Source: Verrucomicrobiota bacterium
GTDB lineage: Bacteria; Verrucomicrobiota; Verrucomicrobiia; Opitutales; Seribacteraceae
Reading direction: 5' to 3'
Assembly: GCA_030830145.1 (NCBI GenBank)
Contig: JAURNO010000337.1
Location: 1 to 10,820, forward strand
Length of the DNA: 10,820 nucleotides
Shown piece by piece: positions 1 to 7,282 of this stretch (the first letter of the stretch is position 1; every line of letters begins with the position of its first letter). Both the position numbers and the translations under genes were made by a program. The notes beneath the pieces were generated by a model. That model saw only the letters and a program-made list of their open reading frames with translations, was not told where the DNA came from and did no database searches.

Positions 1-1
1 G

Positions 2-637
2 AGAAACATCGTCAGCGGGACGATCCAAATTTCAACGGTGAACAGCATTGGACTGCATGAGTTGCCCCCCTATTTAAAATCCTTCATCAAGGAATTTCCC
101 TCCGTCAACGCCAGGGTCGAATACCGCCGGGCCAACCTGGTTTATGAAGACGTACTGCACGGGACCGCCGATATCGGGTTGGTCGCATTCCCCTTAAACC
201 ACAAGGAACTGACCACCATTAACTTCGCTCAGGACGAACTGATTGTCGCGATGAATCCGGAGCACCCTCTAGCCAAGAAGAAAAACCTAACCATAAAGGA
301 TTTGGGCGGAAAAGATTTTATCTCATTCGAAAAAGATATTCCCACTCGGAAGGCTACCGACGAAATTTTGAGTAATGCAGGAGTCGAAATTTCCACCGTT
401 ATGGAATTCGATAACGTGGAAACCGTTAAAAGAGCCTTGGAAATCAATGCCGGGATTGCCATCCTTCCGGCTAATACCGTCACCAACGAATCCGAGCGCA
501 ATCAGCTGACCACCTGTAAATTGGATCATGGCCAGCATGTCCGCCCCCTTGCCATCATCCACAAGAAAAACCGCATGCTCACTCCTGCTCTACGTTCTTT
601 CGTCGAACTGATGAAGAATATTAACCCATTGGACTGA
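2..637 (+). CDS. LysR-type transcriptional regulator, C-terminal part (5' end outside window)
   Basis: The frame is open from base 2 to a TGA at 635-637, giving 211 visible codons. The missing part should be the N-terminal winged helix-turn-helix and linker helix, since the family usually has about 300 residues. The visible part begins just before the first strand of the effector-binding domain (GTIQISTVNSIG) and continues with SIGLHELPPYLKSFIKEFPS, the usual opening of the LysR periplasmic-binding-protein fold. ADIGLVAFP, the second-lobe segment with EFDNVETVKRALEINAGIAILP, and a C-terminal TPALRSFVELM helix follow. This pattern resembles the CysB/CbbR-like part of the family. Such proteins bind DNA as tetramers and respond to a small metabolite, but the ligand cannot be read from this part. 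A GTG at 38 could be mistaken for the start, but the domain clearly runs upstream of it. The gene converges on the DUF3108-phosphorylase cluster, so its target is probably elsewhere or upstream of the window. Confidence 0.9.
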   Translation, partial: RNIVSGTIQISTVNSIGLHELPPYLKSFIKEFPSVNARVEYRRANLVYEDVLHGTADIGLVAFPLNHKELTTINFAQDELIVAMNPEHPLAKKKNLTIKDLGGKDFISFEKDIPTRKATDEILSNAGVEISTVMEFDNVETVKRALEINAGIAILPANTVTNESERNQLTTCKLDHGQHVRPLAIIHKKNRMLTPALRSFVELMKNINPLD

Positions 638-654
638 AGAATTTCTAATTCTTC
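636..654. terminator. Short perfect hairpin between convergent genes, possible bidirectional terminator
   Basis: GAAGAATT (636-643) and AATTCTTC (647-654) form a perfect 8-bp stem around the loop TCT. The stem overlaps the stop codon of the LysR gene (635-637) and contains that of the DUF3108 gene (645-647). Its position between convergent genes fits a shared terminator. The stem is AT-rich and neither side has a clear U-tract, so intrinsic termination would be weak and the call is tentative. Confidence 0.4.
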
Positions 655-1409
655 TTCAAGCCCTCGGCTGAAACAAGCCGGGCAGTAAAGCTCCCAACGA
701 TTACCTTGCTGCTTATTTTAACGGGTAGCTTCAAGGAATCGTCAGAATACCAAATTCGAAGAATCCCATCCGGACTTTTCTTGAAAACACCGCTTAAGTC
801 TTTCATTTCGGGAACCGTTCCAATTGCCTTGTAAGTACCGGCAGGCACCCGAATCTTTTCGACTTTGCCAGTCCGTACCTTAATCATTTTCACTTTCCTG
901 CCGTCACAGGTGGGTAAAATGGTTTCCGTTGAGGGTTTGAGTTCTTCCAAGCGGAAAAAATAGGCAATCGACAGGGGATCGAGAACTTGGGAAGGAATCG
1001 ACAAGGTCGACACCATTTTTTTCGATTCAAAATAGCTGGCCTTTCCGGCATCATAATCAAAGAGGACATCGATTTCCCTCTTTGTTTTGCCTTCTTTTTG
1101 TGATTTTTCATACCGCATCGACTTACGGAAGGACCCGTCGACCACACTCGTGATATTCGTCCTCACCTTGTAAAAAGCATCGGCAAATTCGTTGGTTCGC
1201 ACGGAAAAGCTCAAGCGGTGAAAACCATTCTCACCGGCATCCTCATCCATCGGAAGAACTTTCATGGTTGCCGACCCTACGGGGAAAAAGCCCCATTTCA
1301 GGTCGTACCTTAGGGTTTCACCAGGCTGAAAAGGAAATGAATTCGTAAGCTCGACCGCAAAGAGAAAAGCCGGGAAAAAGAACAAAATGCTTACCGTTGC
1401 ACGAATCAT
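645..1409 (-). CDS. Exported DUF3108 domain protein
   Basis: This is a 254-residue protein. The frame is open to an ATG at 1448, but I prefer the ATG at 1409. That start places a signal peptide at the N-terminus (MIR, then a hydrophobic run ending FLFA, with likely cleavage before VELTN). It also makes a 4-base ATGA overlap with the phosphorylase stop codon, typical of translational coupling. After the signal, [20 protein letters not shown] (residues about 31-50) is the characteristic opening of DUF3108. Later segments also fit the family's beta-rich fold: YFESKK, the [14 protein letters not shown] stretch, [40 protein letters not shown] and a terminal VGSFTARLV strand. DUF3108 proteins act in the cell envelope and their biochemical role is not established. 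Coupling to glycogen phosphorylase is an odd partnership, because the products should sit in different compartments. No membrane anchor is seen beyond the signal peptide. Confidence 0.8.
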   Translation of the reverse strand: MIRATVSILFFFPAFLFAVELTNSFPFQPGETLRYDLKWGFFPVGSATMKVLPMDEDAGENGFHRLSFSVRTNEFADAFYKVRTNITSVVDGSFRKSMRYEKSQKEGKTKREIDVLFDYDAGKASYFESKKMVSTLSIPSQVLDPLSIAYFFRLEELKPSTETILPTCDGRKVKMIKVRTGKVEKIRVPAGTYKAIGTVPEMKDLSGVFKKSPDGILRIWYSDDSLKLPVKISSKVIVGSFTARLVSAEGLKKN

Positions 1410-3904
1410 GAAGCTTGGTCCGGCACCTTTAGCGGACTCAATTTCCAAATATCGGATGCATACTCACCAATGGTTCGATCGGAGGAAAACTTACCCGAAC
1501 CGGCAACATTGCGAATCGCCATGGATGCCCAACGCCCCTTATCCAAATAGGCCGAATTGACATCTTCCTGAGATTGCACATAAGCGCGATAATCCGCCAG
1601 GACGAAAAAAGGATCCCCCCAATCCAATAGACTTTTCGGGAGATCCTCGAGAACGTTCCCCTCTTTGGGTGAAAAGAAGTCGGAAGACAACCAATCCAAA
1701 ACCGCTTTGAGTTCTTCATCTCCCTCGTAATAGCTTCTGGGATCATACCCCTCGGTCCTCAACTTTTCGATCCCCTCGACGGTTTGACCGAAAATGAAAA
1801 TATTATCATCTCCGACTTCCTCGAGAATTTCCACATTGGCACCGTCCAAGGTTCCAATCGTCAAGGCGCCGTTTAATGCGAACTTCATGTTTCCGGTACC
1901 CGATGCCTCTTTTCCCGCCGTCGATATTTGCTCGGACAGATCGGTCGCGGGAATGATTCTTTCCGCAGAGGAAACACCGTAATTCGGCCAATAGGCTACT
2001 TTTAACTTACCCTTGATTCTAGGATCATTATTGATGCGTTCGCCGACCAAGTTGATGGCATGGATGATAACTTTAGCCAAATGGTAACCGGGTGCTGCTT
2101 TCGCTCCGAAAATGAACACCCTTGGTGAAATATCCAAGTCGGGATCATGCAAAAGTCGGCGGTAAAGGGTGAGCAAATGAAGAAGATTGAGATGCTGTCG
2201 CTTGTATTCGTGTAGTCGCTTGATCTGGGAATCGAAAAGCGCATCGGGATCAATCTTCAAATCAATTTCATTCTCGATCATCTCAGTCAGAACGACCTTG
2301 TTCCTTCGCTTGATGTCCATGAATTTTTCCTGGAAGGAAGAATCGTTGGCGACTTTCTCCAGGCCGCGAAGTAAACTCAAATCGGTAATCCATTTCTCCC
2401 CAACGACCGAAGTAACCAATTCGGAAAGCTCCGGGTTACAACCAAGCAACCAGCGCCTGGGAGTAATTCCGTTGGTCTTGTTATTGAACTTTTCAGGATA
2501 CAAATCCGCAAAATCCTTGAGCAATCGATTTTTGAGCAATTTCGTATGCAAAGCCGCAACCCCATTAACCGAATGGCTACCCGCAACGGAGAGAAAAGCC
2601 ATTCGAACCTGACCGTCGGCAACAATGGACATTGCGTGGATCTTTTCCGAGTCATCGGGCCAACGCGTGGCCAGTTCCTCCGCCACGAACCTTCTGTTGA
2701 TTTCATGGACAATCTGCAAATGCCGGGGCAAAACCTTTTCGAACAAAGCTTCTCCCCAGGTTTCCAAGGCTTCGGGCAGCAAAGTGTGATTGGTGTAGGC
2801 AAAAGTTTTCCTTACCAAATCCCATGCTTTCTCCCAAGGCATGTGCTCGACGTCCAAAAAGATTCGCATCAGTTCCAAAATAGCCACCGCGGGGTGCGTG
2901 TCGTTGAGTTGCACAACCACTTTTTTGGGAAACAAACTCCAATCGTCTTCACTGCGTCGAAATCGGGAAATCATATCTTGAAGGGAGCAAGCCACGAAGA
3001 AATATTGCTGAACCAATCGGAGTTCTTTTCCGCTCTCCGTTTCGTCGTTGGGATAAAGTACTTTTGAAATACTCTCCCCCATCACTTTTTCCCGAACGGC
3101 TTCAACGTAACCACCCTGATTGAATACCTGAAGATCGAGCTGCTCGGAGGCTTTTGCTTCCCACAATCGAAGAAAGTTCACCGTACGGGCACCGTACCCG
3201 ACGATGGCCAAGTCATAGGGAATTCCCTCGACTTGCTTGGTCTCAACCCACTGCGGCCGGTAATCCCCCAAATCGTCGTACGAATGCTCGACCCTACCGT
3301 AAAGGAATACTTTTTGGGCATATTGGGGCCGAACGATTTCCCACGGATTTCCGTACTTCAGCCAATCGTCCGGACGCTCAACTTGCCTTCCGTTTTCAAA
3401 CTCTTGCCGGAACAAGCCGAATTGGTAATGGATGCCATACCCGATTGCAGGAAGGTCCATAGTCGCCATGGAATCGAGAAAACAAGCGGCCAGACGACCC
3501 AAACCACCGTTGCCCAGGCCCATATCTCGCTCTTCCTCGCATAATTCCTCCAAATCGAAACCGAGCTCTGCCAAAGCGGCTCCAACCGCCTGATGAAGTC
3601 CCGTGTTACGCAAGTTGACGTTAAGCAAACGCCCCATCAGGTACTCTAGGCTCAGGTAGTATACCCGTCTGGTTTCCTCTCGATTGTGGGCAGCCTGAGT
3701 CTCGATGAAGCGGTCGATGATTTTTTCACGCACCACCAAACAGGTCGCCATCCAAACTTCCCTTGGGGTGGCGTTGTCAAAATGACGGGCCAGGGTGAGC
3801 CGAAGCTGGCTTTCAATCGCTCCCTTGAGCTCCGCGACTAATTCCTCGGGAGCATCTTGAGATTGCGTTAAACTAATGGTTTTCGAAGTCGTCTGGGAAA
3901 TCAT
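1406..3904 (-). CDS. glgP: Glycogen/maltodextrin phosphorylase (GT35)
   Basis: This is an 832-residue cytoplasmic enzyme, full length for the family (about 800-850). It uses phosphate to release glucose-1-phosphate from the non-reducing ends of alpha-1,4-glucans. The pyridoxal-phosphate site is intact: [10 protein letters not shown] with the cofactor lysine at residue 674, followed by [15 protein letters not shown] (678-692). Other family landmarks are [11 protein letters not shown] (82-92), the glycine-rich [17 protein letters not shown] (129-145), NDTHPA (334-339, active-site region), [11 protein letters not shown] (371-381), NGITPRRWL (478-486) and [11 protein letters not shown] (560-570). 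The N-terminal 20 residues are Ser/Thr/Gln-rich and poorly conserved, and no allosteric extension is recognisable. The start at 3904 lies 93 bases after the mutarotase stop and has no Shine-Dalgarno sequence. A hairpin lies 14 bases before it. The stop overlaps the DUF3108 start. The sequence cannot tell whether the preferred substrate is glycogen or maltodextrin. Confidence 0.97.
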   Translation of the reverse strand: MISQTTSKTISLTQSQDAPEELVAELKGAIESQLRLTLARHFDNATPREVWMATCLVVREKIIDRFIETQAAHNREETRRVYYLSLEYLMGRLLNVNLRNTGLHQAVGAALAELGFDLEELCEEERDMGLGNGGLGRLAACFLDSMATMDLPAIGYGIHYQFGLFRQEFENGRQVERPDDWLKYGNPWEIVRPQYAQKVFLYGRVEHSYDDLGDYRPQWVETKQVEGIPYDLAIVGYGARTVNFLRLWEAKASEQLDLQVFNQGGYVEAVREKVMGESISKVLYPNDETESGKELRLVQQYFFVACSLQDMISRFRRSEDDWSLFPKKVVVQLNDTHPAVAILELMRIFLDVEHMPWEKAWDLVRKTFAYTNHTLLPEALETWGEALFEKVLPRHLQIVHEINRRFVAEELATRWPDDSEKIHAMSIVADGQVRMAFLSVAGSHSVNGVAALHTKLLKNRLLKDFADLYPEKFNNKTNGITPRRWLLGCNPELSELVTSVVGEKWITDLSLLRGLEKVANDSSFQEKFMDIKRRNKVVLTEMIENEIDLKIDPDALFDSQIKRLHEYKRQHLNLLHLLTLYRRLLHDPDLDISPRVFIFGAKAAPGYHLAKVIIHAINLVGERINNDPRIKGKLKVAYWPNYGVSSAERIIPATDLSEQISTAGKEASGTGNMKFALNGALTIGTLDGANVEILEEVGDDNIFIFGQTVEGIEKLRTEGYDPRSYYEGDEELKAVLDWLSSDFFSPKEGNVLEDLPKSLLDWGDPFFVLADYRAYVQSQEDVNSAYLDKGRWASMAIRNVAGSGKFSSDRTIGEYASDIWKLSPLKVPDQAS

Positions 3905-3918
3905 CTATAAATAGGAAA

Positions 3919-3942
3919 GGTTGCCCTGTAAGTAAGGCAACC
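3919..3942 (-). promoter_or_regulatory. Hairpin in the leader of glgP (attenuator, terminator or RNA-processing site)
   Basis: Within the 93-base gap between the mutarotase and phosphorylase genes, GGTTGCC (3919-3925) pairs perfectly with GGCAACC (3936-3942) around a 10-base loop. On the coding strand it is followed by a pyrimidine-rich TTTCCTATTTATAG that runs directly into the glgP ATG. It could end part of the transcription from galM, define the 5' end of a processed glgP mRNA, or modulate initiation. The stem is only 7 bp, so the call is modest. Confidence 0.4.
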
Positions 3943-3997
3943 ATCGAGCCAACTTTATCAAACCACGAAAAATTGGCGAGATTTTCCTATAAATAAT

Positions 3998-5266
3998 TTA
4001 CTCGACCCTGAACTTATGGACAGTCAGGTGGGTGTAGGTTTCACCGGGTCTCAAGACGCAGCTTTTCCATCCATCTTCCCCTTGATGATTGGGGCTGTCA
4101 GGAAAAACCTGAGTTTCCAAACACATGCCGGACCTCAATGGGTAGACCTTTCCGCCTTGTCCCTTGAACGTTCCATCCAAGTAATCACCGGCATAAAACT
4201 GAATACCCGGTTGATCGGTGTAAATTTCCATGACGCGACCTGAACCAGGGTCTCGCAAGGTGGCGGCATGGGCCAAAGGCTTGCCTTTCTTTTGATTCAC
4301 GACCCAAGTGTGATCATACCCCTTGCCGTACTTGATCTGTGGATGATCCGCTTCAATGCGGTTGCCAATGACCGTGGCCTTTCGGAAATCAAATGGAGTA
4401 CCAACCACCTTATCCACGGAGGTCGGGATGTTCGTCTCGTCCGTTGCAACGTATTGATTCGCATAAAGGGTGAGCTCATGATCCAAAATCGTTGGATCAC
4501 CTTCGCCGGCCAGGTTGAAATAGGTGTGATTGGTAAGATTCAAAACGGTTGGTTTGTCCGTAGTCGCCTCGTACTCCACCTTCAATTCATTATCGTTGGT
4601 AAGCGTGTATGTGACCTTGCTGGTAAGGTTACCCGGATAACCTTCTTCTCCATCCGGACTTCTCCGGGTGAACGTGACGGCTGTTTTCGTCTCGGAAACG
4701 CGGGTGGACCAAACATGTTTGTCAAACCCCCGCTCTCCCCCATGGAGATGATTGGGCCCATTATTGGTAGCCAACTTAAATTCCTTGCCATCCAAGGTGA
4801 AAGAACCTTTGGCGATTCGATTCGCATATCGCCCTGCGGTGCATCCGAAGTAAGGGCTTTTTTCGCGATAATCCTCCAAGTTCCCGAATCCAAGGGAAAC
4901 ATTCGCGTACTCTCCGTTACGATCAGGAACCATTATATCCTTCACGGTTGCTCCATAATCCAACAGGGAAACCTGCATGCCATGGGCATTGGTCAAAATG
5001 TATTCGCTCACCTTCGAGCCATCGGGCATTTCGCCAAAAGCTTTTTTTGCAACGGTCATGGGTTTGGCTTTCTTTTTTTCAGCTGGGGCGAAACCAAGTG
5101 CGGTCTTCCCGGTTTGATAGGCTTTTTTACTTTTGGATGAGACGAAAGAGGCACCTTTCACAACGCCATCCTTCGTTTTGCTTCCGACCTCTGAAAGAGT
5201 ACATCCGCTTTGCAGAAAAATAGAGGACAAGAAAAGGGCTGAGATAAGACAACGTGAAGATTTCAT
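3998..5266 (-). CDS. galM: Aldose 1-epimerase (mutarotase), lipoprotein form
   Basis: This 422-residue protein interconverts the alpha and beta anomers of aldoses such as galactose or glucose. The N-terminus is a lipoprotein signal: MKSSR, a hydrophobic stretch, then the lipobox LQSGC with the acylated Cys at residue 22. A Thr, not Asp, follows that Cys; by the E. coli sorting rule this favours the outer membrane. A Lys/Ala-rich linker (about 23-72) precedes the catalytic domain (about 75-420). The GalM-family catalytic residues are present: GRYANRI (145-151), NHLHGG with His175, TNHTYFNL with the acid His247, GYDH with Asp318, and LETQVFPD with the base Glu384. Typical GalM is about 350 residues, and the N-terminal tail accounts for the extra length. 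It starts 64 bases after the mutL stop and precedes glgP, so co-transcription is plausible. The leader has no Shine-Dalgarno motif. The assignment is firm; the sugar specificity is not known. Confidence 0.94.
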   Translation of the reverse strand: MKSSRCLISALFLSSIFLQSGCTLSEVGSKTKDGVVKGASFVSSKSKKAYQTGKTALGFAPAEKKKAKPMTVAKKAFGEMPDGSKVSEYILTNAHGMQVSLLDYGATVKDIMVPDRNGEYANVSLGFGNLEDYREKSPYFGCTAGRYANRIAKGSFTLDGKEFKLATNNGPNHLHGGERGFDKHVWSTRVSETKTAVTFTRRSPDGEEGYPGNLTSKVTYTLTNDNELKVEYEATTDKPTVLNLTNHTYFNLAGEGDPTILDHELTLYANQYVATDETNIPTSVDKVVGTPFDFRKATVIGNRIEADHPQIKYGKGYDHTWVVNQKKGKPLAHAATLRDPGSGRVMEIYTDQPGIQFYAGDYLDGTFKGQGGKVYPLRSGMCLETQVFPDSPNHQGEDGWKSCVLRPGETYTHLTVHKFRVE

Positions 5267-5330
5267 GCCATTGTTTTTCTAAAAATCGGAAGCGCTTTGA
5301 AAGCAAAATCTTACGAAATACGAAAATTTA

Positions 5331-7178
5331 TTAAAGTTTCCGGCGAAACTTAGTCTCAAAATCTCTTTTCGGAATTTCAAAATAAGTCGGGCGGCCGCGT
5401 GGGCAGGTGAAGGGATTGCGACAAACGAGCAATCGATTGACCATCCGAACAATTTCATCATCGGAAAAACCCTCTCCCTGACCTTGGCTTTTCGTGGCCT
5501 GGCGGATCAAGGCCTCCTTGGCAAAAGTTTCGGTATTGATATCGCCTCCGTTTTCACGAGCCACCTCAAGAAAATCGCGTAAAAAACCGGCTGCTTCACT
5601 TGGATCAATCCAAGTGGGACATCCTTCGACACGGTAGAAATTCCGACCAAATTCTTCCACAGCAAAACCCACTTTCTCAAGACCACTTCGGCCTTTCTCC
5701 AGGAACCCCGCGTCCACCCCATCAAGCTCCATAGACTCGGGAAGAAGAAGAGCCTGAGTAGACGCCGGGCCCTCCCCTTCCAAGGAATCCTCAAGTTGCT
5801 CAAAACGGATTCGTTCGTAGGTAGCCCTGCAATGCAAAGCGACCACGCCCTGAGGCGTTGAGAAAATCGCCATATCTCCATGAGGACGGTCTAAAAACTT
5901 CCAATCGGCACCTAGCTCGCCACGCAAACCTACGGAAGCCCCAGGCGCATCTTCCCGAACTCCTTCTTCCTCCTCTATTTCCTCGGCCTTCGATTCCGAA
6001 TTTTGATACGCCGACCCTCCGGACAAGGGGAGCTCCGGTTCATGCGAGAGTCCTACTCCCCCGCTCAAGGACAATCCCGGCTTGGCTTGGTTCAGCTCGA
6101 GAGCGTGCGGGTCGATTTTGGGCACGAGCATGCCCGAAGAAACGTCTCTTTCCATCTCCTGTTCATCGGTAACTTCATCAATTTTCCCGGTAAGCTGCCG
6201 GTTCCTCTCAAGAATGCCGTCCATGAGAAACTGACGGACTTTGCGCTCGTCCCGAAAACGAATTTCGCGCTTTGCGGGATGAACGTTCACATCGACTTGG
6301 GCAGGGTCCAGAGACAGAAAGAGAATCGCCGGCGGATATCGACCCTTCGGGGCATAAGTATGATAAGCTTCAAGCACGGCATAAGAAAGGGTCTTGCTTT
6401 CGACAGGCCGGCGGTTCACGAAAAAGATCATTTCCTTGCGCGTCGGGCGACTTTGACCGGGTTTTCCAATGAGCCCCTCCAAGGCGAGATCGTCTTGAGA
6501 GAACTCAATGGGTGCCAAACAGTCCGCCAAGCCCTTCCCCAAAGTCTCACGAACCCGTTCGGCAAACCCTTCGCAGGCAGGAGAACGGAAAAGAGTTCGT
6601 CCGCCCTCGATCAAGGAAAAGGCAATGGAAGGATGGGCCAAGGCATAAAGCTTGGAAATATGAATAATATGGGCCGCTTCGGTGGCTTCGGTTTTGAGAA
6701 ACTTCCTCCTACCTGGCACGGAGTTGAAAAGATGCGATACCTCGATCCTCGTTCCGAAAGGCATTCCGCATTCCTTTACATGGATCATTTTTCCTCCATT
6801 GATGAAAATTTCATTTCCCTCCGGATTCGATTGGGATCGGGTTCGAAGCGTAAATCGACTCACGCTCGAAATGGAGGGAAGAGCTTCTCCCCGGAAGCCG
6901 AAGGTTTGGACCTCGTGCAAGTCGCTTGCTTTTCTTATTTTGCTGGTGGCATGACGCTCGAGGGAAAGCAAAGCTTGATCGGCGTTCATGCCGCATCCGT
7001 CGTCTTCAACCCGCAGATAAGATTTCCCTCCGTTTCTGAATTCTACCTCAATCTTCGAAGCTCCCGCATCTATGCTGTTTTCGATTAATTCCTTTACCAC
7101 GGCAACAGGGCGCTCCACGACCTCGCCGGCGGCAATTTGATTGGCTACCCGGTCGGAAAGAATTCGTATTTGCGGCAT
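5331..7178 (-). CDS. mutL: DNA mismatch repair protein MutL
   Basis: This 615-residue protein is the ATP-dependent matchmaker that couples MutS mismatch recognition to strand removal. The start is fixed by the canonical N-terminus, with ANQIAAGEVVERP at 12-24. The GHKL ATPase motifs are complete: KELIENSIDAGA with general base Glu30 and Asn34, EDDGCGM (58-64), ATSKI (77-81), TFGFRGEALPSISSVS (92-107), and NVHPAKREIRF with Lys303. An acidic, Gly/Ser-rich linker (about 340-425) leads to the C-terminal dimerisation domain (about 425-615). There the endonuclease motifs found in many MutL proteins are degraded. DQHA(x)2E(x)4E reads HCRATYERIRFE (449-460), keeping only A, E and E. The later Cys motif is absent near 560. 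CPHGRP reads CPRGRP (592-597). The terminal FRR (611-613) remains. The leader ends AAAAAGG directly against the ATG, too close to be a normal ribosome binding site. The gene diverges from the DUF255 gene across about 104 bases. Confidence 0.97.
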   Translation of the reverse strand: MPQIRILSDRVANQIAAGEVVERPVAVVKELIENSIDAGASKIEVEFRNGGKSYLRVEDDGCGMNADQALLSLERHATSKIRKASDLHEVQTFGFRGEALPSISSVSRFTLRTRSQSNPEGNEIFINGGKMIHVKECGMPFGTRIEVSHLFNSVPGRRKFLKTEATEAAHIIHISKLYALAHPSIAFSLIEGGRTLFRSPACEGFAERVRETLGKGLADCLAPIEFSQDDLALEGLIGKPGQSRPTRKEMIFFVNRRPVESKTLSYAVLEAYHTYAPKGRYPPAILFLSLDPAQVDVNVHPAKREIRFRDERKVRQFLMDGILERNRQLTGKIDEVTDEQEMERDVSSGMLVPKIDPHALELNQAKPGLSLSGGVGLSHEPELPLSGGSAYQNSESKAEEIEEEEGVREDAPGASVGLRGELGADWKFLDRPHGDMAIFSTPQGVVALHCRATYERIRFEQLEDSLEGEGPASTQALLLPESMELDGVDAGFLEKGRSGLEKVGFAVEEFGRNFYRVEGCPTWIDPSEAAGFLRDFLEVARENGGDINTETFAKEALIRQATKSQGQGEGFSDDEIVRMVNRLLVCRNPFTCPRGRPTYFEIPKRDFETKFRRKL

Positions 7179-7282
7179 CCTTTTTGCGTAATGACAGGAA
7201 GGCTTCGGGACAATGGGAAAATAAGTTTTATCTCATTAAGCTTGGGAATCACCGAAATCTCTGAAAAATGTGGATGTTACTT
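7179..7282. promoter_or_regulatory. Divergent intergenic region between mutL and the DUF255 gene
   Basis: These 104 bases separate two divergently oriented genes and so should hold both promoters. I found no convincing -35/-10 pair on either strand. AT-rich tracts lie at about 7219-7240. No inverted repeat beyond the isolated hexamer AAGCTT is evident. The promoter role is inferred from position only. Confidence 0.3.

Noticed and set aside
1407..1448. ATG at 1448 as the start of the DUF3108 protein
   Set aside because: It would add 13 residues in front of a clean signal peptide and increase the overlap with glgP. The ATGA overlap start at 1409 fits better.
3905..3995. Direct repeat CTATAAATA at 3905-3913 and 3987-3995 flanking the galM-glgP gap
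   Set aside because: It is only nine AT-rich bases in two copies, with no mobile-element content between them. Chance is the simplest explanation.
4268..5140. 290-codon open frame on the plus strand opposite galM
   Set aside because: It is antisense to a confidently identified mutarotase and has no recognisable motifs.
6003..7088. 361-codon open frame on the plus strand opposite mutL
   Set aside because: It is entirely antisense to the conserved ATPase region of mutL, and its product shows no domain-like pattern. It is a shadow of codon bias.
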